NCBI GenBank assembly: GCA_947579665.1
Contig: OX388349.1
Coordinates: 18,260,459 to 18,324,458, forward strand
Source of the DNA: Sympetrum striolatum
Taxonomy: Eukaryota > Arthropoda > Insecta > Odonata > Libellulidae
Length of the DNA stretch: 64,000 bases
Direction: 5' to 3'
In this document: piece by piece, positions 60,214-64,000 of the stretch
Numbering within the stretch: position 1 is the stretch's first letter
Layout of the letters: each line of letters starts with the position of its first letter
The notes under the pieces: model-generated
Seen by the model: the letters and a program-made list of their open reading frames with translations, nothing else
The model's database searches: none
What the model was told of the DNA's origin: nothing
Made by a program: the position numbers and the translations under genes

Positions 60214-61684
60214 GTGATTGTCATCTTAATAATCTATGATTTACAGATAAATTGGTTTAAATTTAATAACTTTCATAGCCACTGAAATGCCATAAATTGG
60301 GGCAGTTTCAAACTGCGTCGCAAACAGTAGTCACACTGATGTGTTTAAAACATTTTAATGCTTATGAACCCACAGATGAAGTATTTTTTAAGGAAACATA
60401 TTCAAACGATTATAAATCTAAAACATCATTATTTTATCCATTAAAAACATTTTCTGAACGAAAAAGAAGTGGGAATAAATCTAAAAAGGGAATGAGACAC
60501 CAAAGTATACAAAAGATTTGATTTAGTTACAAAATTATAAAATGCAATTAGCTATCCATCTTGTATTTGGCTGATTGTGAGTAAAAAACTAGAGATAGGA
60601 GTATGAGAGCACTATCAGAAGATATTAAATCAACCTTAGGGAAAATTGTGATTCCTGGGATTCATACATTATACCTCTCCAAACTGTGGTATTCCTCTCT
60701 AATCCAATGAAAGATAATTGGTTTGGGTGTTGGAGTGTGGACGTGAATGTTTCTCCGCATCCTCCATCCAAACCTTAATCAACTCAAGGAGAGCCCCTTC
60801 CTCCATTAAATCGAATTGGTTCGGGTTAGATTAATCAACACAAGTTTATTTCCTGTTTTCTTTCCCTCACCAATCAGTGAGAGCCATAAAACAGGTCATC
60901 AACCTGAAAGGGAAGGAACACCAACAACAACAGTGCAATCTGAATCAGGGCTCTAGTCAATTAGGTTTGACGATCAATCATCTATATATAAGAAGTAAAG
61001 TTAATCGTCATAACATATCTTTTGTTGTCTTACATTGTTAGATTCAAATATTTTGAACAGAATTTCCAGCATCATTTAAGGAATAATATTCAAACAATAA
61101 ATTGTATTTTGAGATCTTATTTGTTATGTTTTGCAGCGATAGCTGTAATTTTTCTCAACTATATCTCACAGATTTCAGTTTTTATCACCATTGAGCTGTT
61201 AGGTATAAAATTAAACCATTCTGTTTTTTTCACAATTCATTATTATCACATTTAATGGTAGTTTTTACTATGACAAATTTTATTTGAATGTCCTTAAATG
61301 TATTGAAGAAAACAAATGAATAAATAAGAAATTATGAATAATTTTCCACAAATTTTATGGATTTCCATAACAACTTGGTTGACCATGTAGGTTCTATTAA
61401 GAAAACTTATTATTGCATGTGATTCTTGTTTTGCTTTTACTTGGTAGTCTGCATTTTAATATGAGGGGATCTTAACCATCAATCAATTCACTCTCAACCC
61501 TCATTCTGTGAAGGAATGTATTCAATTAATTACAAATTTATGTTTAATCTGAAATCAGGATACATTAGCAAAGCTTTGGAAGTGGATTCGTGCTTGTCTT
61601 TTACTTGTAACTACATCTCTTACTTGTAAAATCTCATAATAATGATTGATTACAGCTATACTATTCTTTATCTTGTAAAAACAG
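60214..61684 (+). other. MADD: MADD intron 1
   Basis: Phase-1 intron, GTGATT to TTGTAAAAACAG. No gene or clear mobile element is recognised inside. A GC-richer part at 60720-60960 ends in a CAACAACAACAG run and may be an old repeat. Confidence 0.85.
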
Positions 61685-61844
61685 GCAAGAGTCGTTATGG
61701 AATATGCGTCAACTTTTATCGACCAATGGAAAGAGCTGCTCCAGGAGCAGTTCCAGGAGCTGGAGGAAGGCGCAGTTCATCAACTTTTAGGAGAGAATCT
61801 TGGAGAAAATCCATGGAAAAGAGTTCTGATTCTGCTTTTTCCAG
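61685..61844 (+). CDS. MADD: MADD / Rab3-GEF, coding exon 2
   Basis: The 160-nt exon completes the split Gly codon and reads KSRYGICVNFYRP, a hallmark of the uDENN region of MADD, then ERAAPGAVPGAGGRRSSSTF and RRESWRKSMEKSSDSAFS, a Ser/Arg-rich linker characteristic of the insect protein. It ends with two bases of a split Ser codon at donor GTATGA (61845). The phases on both sides agree with exons 1 and 3. Confidence 0.95.
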
Positions 61845-63240
61845 GTATGAATGAAGAAAATGATGAAAAGTTTATGCATATCATATCATAAGCTTTTATC
61901 ATTCTTACTTCCCCATCAATCTTAAATTCAGTCATTAGCACTATGGATGGTTTGAATAACTTAACTTAAAATCGCAGCTCCATTCTAGTTCATATGGTAA
62001 TCATTCTCAAGTTTCCTTTTTATAACATATCGTTTTTTAAATTATATTATTCCGTTAGCCAAGGACTGGCTCATGTACAGTGGAACTTCTGCTTACCAAT
62101 GCATCTATTTCAAAAAAGTTATATTTAAGAGGATTTTATTAAATATAAATAAATAAATATATTATAAATTTGTCAGACTATGCTTTCTTGGTTATCTTGG
62201 AAAATTTTCTCAAACAAAAATATTTTAGCGTCTAGTTTATATTCTTCTACATAATGGTGATCCTTATAGGCACTTCTTCTTCTGTAGGTCTAAGTTAACT
62301 CAAATTAATATCTTAAAAATATTTTATTCAGTCTCCAGCTATACTAATTATTCATTATGGTGATGAACATGAAAAGTTGAAGTCATATAGCAATCCATGA
62401 ATAGAAGGAAAAGGTTCAATAAAACATAAAATGTTTTATAAAACCATCTTAAAGAAACTTTTTTTCTATTACATAACTCTTAACCATCTAAGAAAAGAGT
62501 AAGTTTTTTTAATCTTGATGATATGGCTCTTCTCTACATTAATGCCACACTTCATCATGCACATTGCTCAAGTGCCCATTTTCTGAGCTATTAGGATGGA
62601 ATTTCTTCCCTGTTAAATTTATACTAAGTCTTAAAACCAAGTTCAAAAAAGATGGCTCATCATCTGTCTTCAAAACACAAGTAGAAATATATGATATACC
62701 TTTGCTAGTACAGCTCTTATCAGATATGTTTTCAATTTCTCCAAGATTAAATATTCATGAAATAGTTGGTCTTTTAATGGAAGTAGAGTGAAAAAAACCA
62801 TATGGTTAATATAAAAGGCGCCTTCGTGTTTTAGCTCTCTTTCATATGCTCTATACTCTTCTCATGTACTCTTATATAGTAGATAATGTGAATAATTACC
62901 TAGTTAATAATTAATTGCCTACAATTTTTAAGGGATTTCAATGAGATGAGAGCGGATTAATTGACATAATATGTATTTGTATGGTAGAATTTAGTTAAAT
63001 TTTTAATCATTCAGGTCGTAAACAGCTCCAGAACAGAATTTATTAAGATCATAAGCTAGGGTTCCACTATACTTGAGTTATTAGAAAAAGGTAATGAGTA
63101 TTATTTCCTTAAGTCCTTCTCCATTTTCTATGGCCTTAAGAAAAATCATATCTTCAGTTAAGAACTTTCAGACCTATTTTTCATCTAAAACACCATCCAA
63201 GCTCCACCATTTTGCCAAACTCTTTTGCTGAAATATCCAG
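61845..63240 (+). other. MADD: MADD intron 2
   Basis: Phase-2 intron, GTATGA to GCTGAAATATCCAG. It is AT-rich. The open frame at 62564-62791 inside it has no recognised product. Confidence 0.85.
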
Positions 63241-63451
63241 TGACTACCGGAGCAGCAATCTGGCTCCAAGTGACTCAGACAGGGACTGTCCTAGCAGGAG
63301 GGACTCTGAAGCATCAGCTGCGGCACACCATCAGCACCAGGTGCACCAGCAGGGGGGAGGGGCACCACGCCTTGGTATCACCATTCCAAGCAATGACTCA
63401 GAGAGTGGAGGATCCCATTCACCATCCCCGAGAGCAAGCCGAAGGAGACAG
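63241..63451 (+). CDS. MADD: MADD / Rab3-GEF, coding exon 3
   Basis: The 211-nt exon completes the Ser codon and reads SDYRSSNLAPSDSDRDCPSR, a His/Gln/Gly-rich stretch, APRLGITIPSNDSESGGSHS and PSPRASRRRQ, the disordered acidic/Ser-rich linker that interrupts the uDENN domain in insect MADD. It ends in phase 0 at donor GTGACT (63452). Exons 1-3 total 669 nt, 223 codons. The rest of the DENN domain and the C-terminal death-domain-like region lie beyond the window. The His/Gln run is low-complexity and probably variable. Confidence 0.94.
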
Positions 63452-64000
63452 GTGACTAATTTTTCTATTTTATCTTAGGTCTTCTTTTTCTATATTTATG
63501 AATAAACATGTATTTCATAAAATAGAATCTTATTTTATTCAAAGACAACAATACAGTTGTATAGGATGTGTCAAATAAAACTAAAATAATAAGAATATAA
63601 ACAAAGAAGGACATGTAGTAAACATAGATATACAGAAAATTTAACCAGTCAAAAAGAAATCTCCTACACTGTAGAGGTATTTCTCCAGTAGATATGCAAA
63701 TGCAGATTTCCTGAATAAATTAATTAATTAATATATTTAATTAAGAGTGGCAGTCAGGGCCGGATTTACCAATAGGCTAACTAGGCTTCAGCCTAGGGCC
63801 TCAAGATCAAGAGGGGCCTACATTTAAATTTTTAGCCAAATTAAAATTACACTATTCTAAAAACAGTGAACACTAAACCACTGAACCAAAAATAAGGAGA
63901 CATATTGATATATGTCACAGTAATGATGTATTTTATTATCTCTCATGTAATTTACAAACTTAAAAATGGGAGGTGAAAGGGCCTCATAAGTGGAATAACC
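63452..64000 (+). other. MADD: MADD intron 3, incomplete
   Basis: AT-rich intron sequence, with a hAT-like element starting at 63755. The next exon is outside the window. Confidence 0.8.
63755..64000 (+). mobile_element. hAT-like element, left end, running off the window
   Basis: It starts CAGGGCCGGATTTACCAATA, a terminal-repeat type common in arthropod hAT MITEs, followed by GGCTAACTAGGC and GCCTAGGGCC. The right end and the target duplication cannot be seen. Confidence 0.6.

Overview
The window looks like nuclear DNA of an arthropod, most likely an insect. It is AT-rich, its genes have introns with ordinary GT-AG sites, and it carries typical arthropod mobile elements: Polinton, piggyBac, Penelope, CR1-like and other non-LTR elements, tRNA-derived SINEs, hAT and Tc1/mariner MITEs. 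The species cannot be named from the sequence. There is no sign of bacterial DNA. Real genes sit only at the two ends, and more than 50 kb between them is a gene desert made of transposon fossils, tandem repeats and a few GC-rich islands. LEFT END (1-2.3 kb): a 749-codon open exon on the minus strand encodes a secreted or cell-surface leucine-rich-repeat protein with a signal peptide (Toll/chaoptin-like ectodomain). It begins just after a 5'-UTR splice acceptor and ends at a consensus splice donor 11 bases from the window edge, so the gene continues to the left. ACCESSORY BLOCK (5-14.5 kb): a four-unit minisatellite; a broken Polinton/adintovirus-type family-B DNA polymerase whose last recognisable 81 bp lie on the opposite strand; a dead piggyBac transposase with the second catalytic Asp changed to Asn; a 13-bp minisatellite; two SINE families; and a CR1-like LINE with a SINE nested in it (11-bp target duplication). 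DESERT (14.5-59 kb): further LINE tails, two copies of one hAT MITE with perfect 8-bp duplications, other MITEs, a Penelope endonuclease fossil holding a mini-mariner, 136-bp and 317-bp tandem arrays, a dispersed repeat seen four times, and GC-rich islands near 17, 27.6, 46-48 and 53.6 kb that read as non-coding, possibly cis-regulatory DNA. RIGHT END (59.2-64 kb): a candidate last exon of an unrecognised gene (39 codons, stop, poly-A signal) is followed at once by the first three coding exons of the MADD / Rab3-GEF orthologue, whose phases join exactly to 223 codons covering the start of the uDENN region. A short interval with two perfect CRE octamers and a CLEAR-like E-box lies before its ATG. 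The gene runs off the right edge, and a hAT-like element begins in its third intron. I found no convincing new multigene system. The most unusual items are the flipped polymerase segment, covarying GAAA-loop hairpins at the LINE 3' ends, covarying hairpins in the 317-bp repeat, and the unidentified terminal exon beside MADD.
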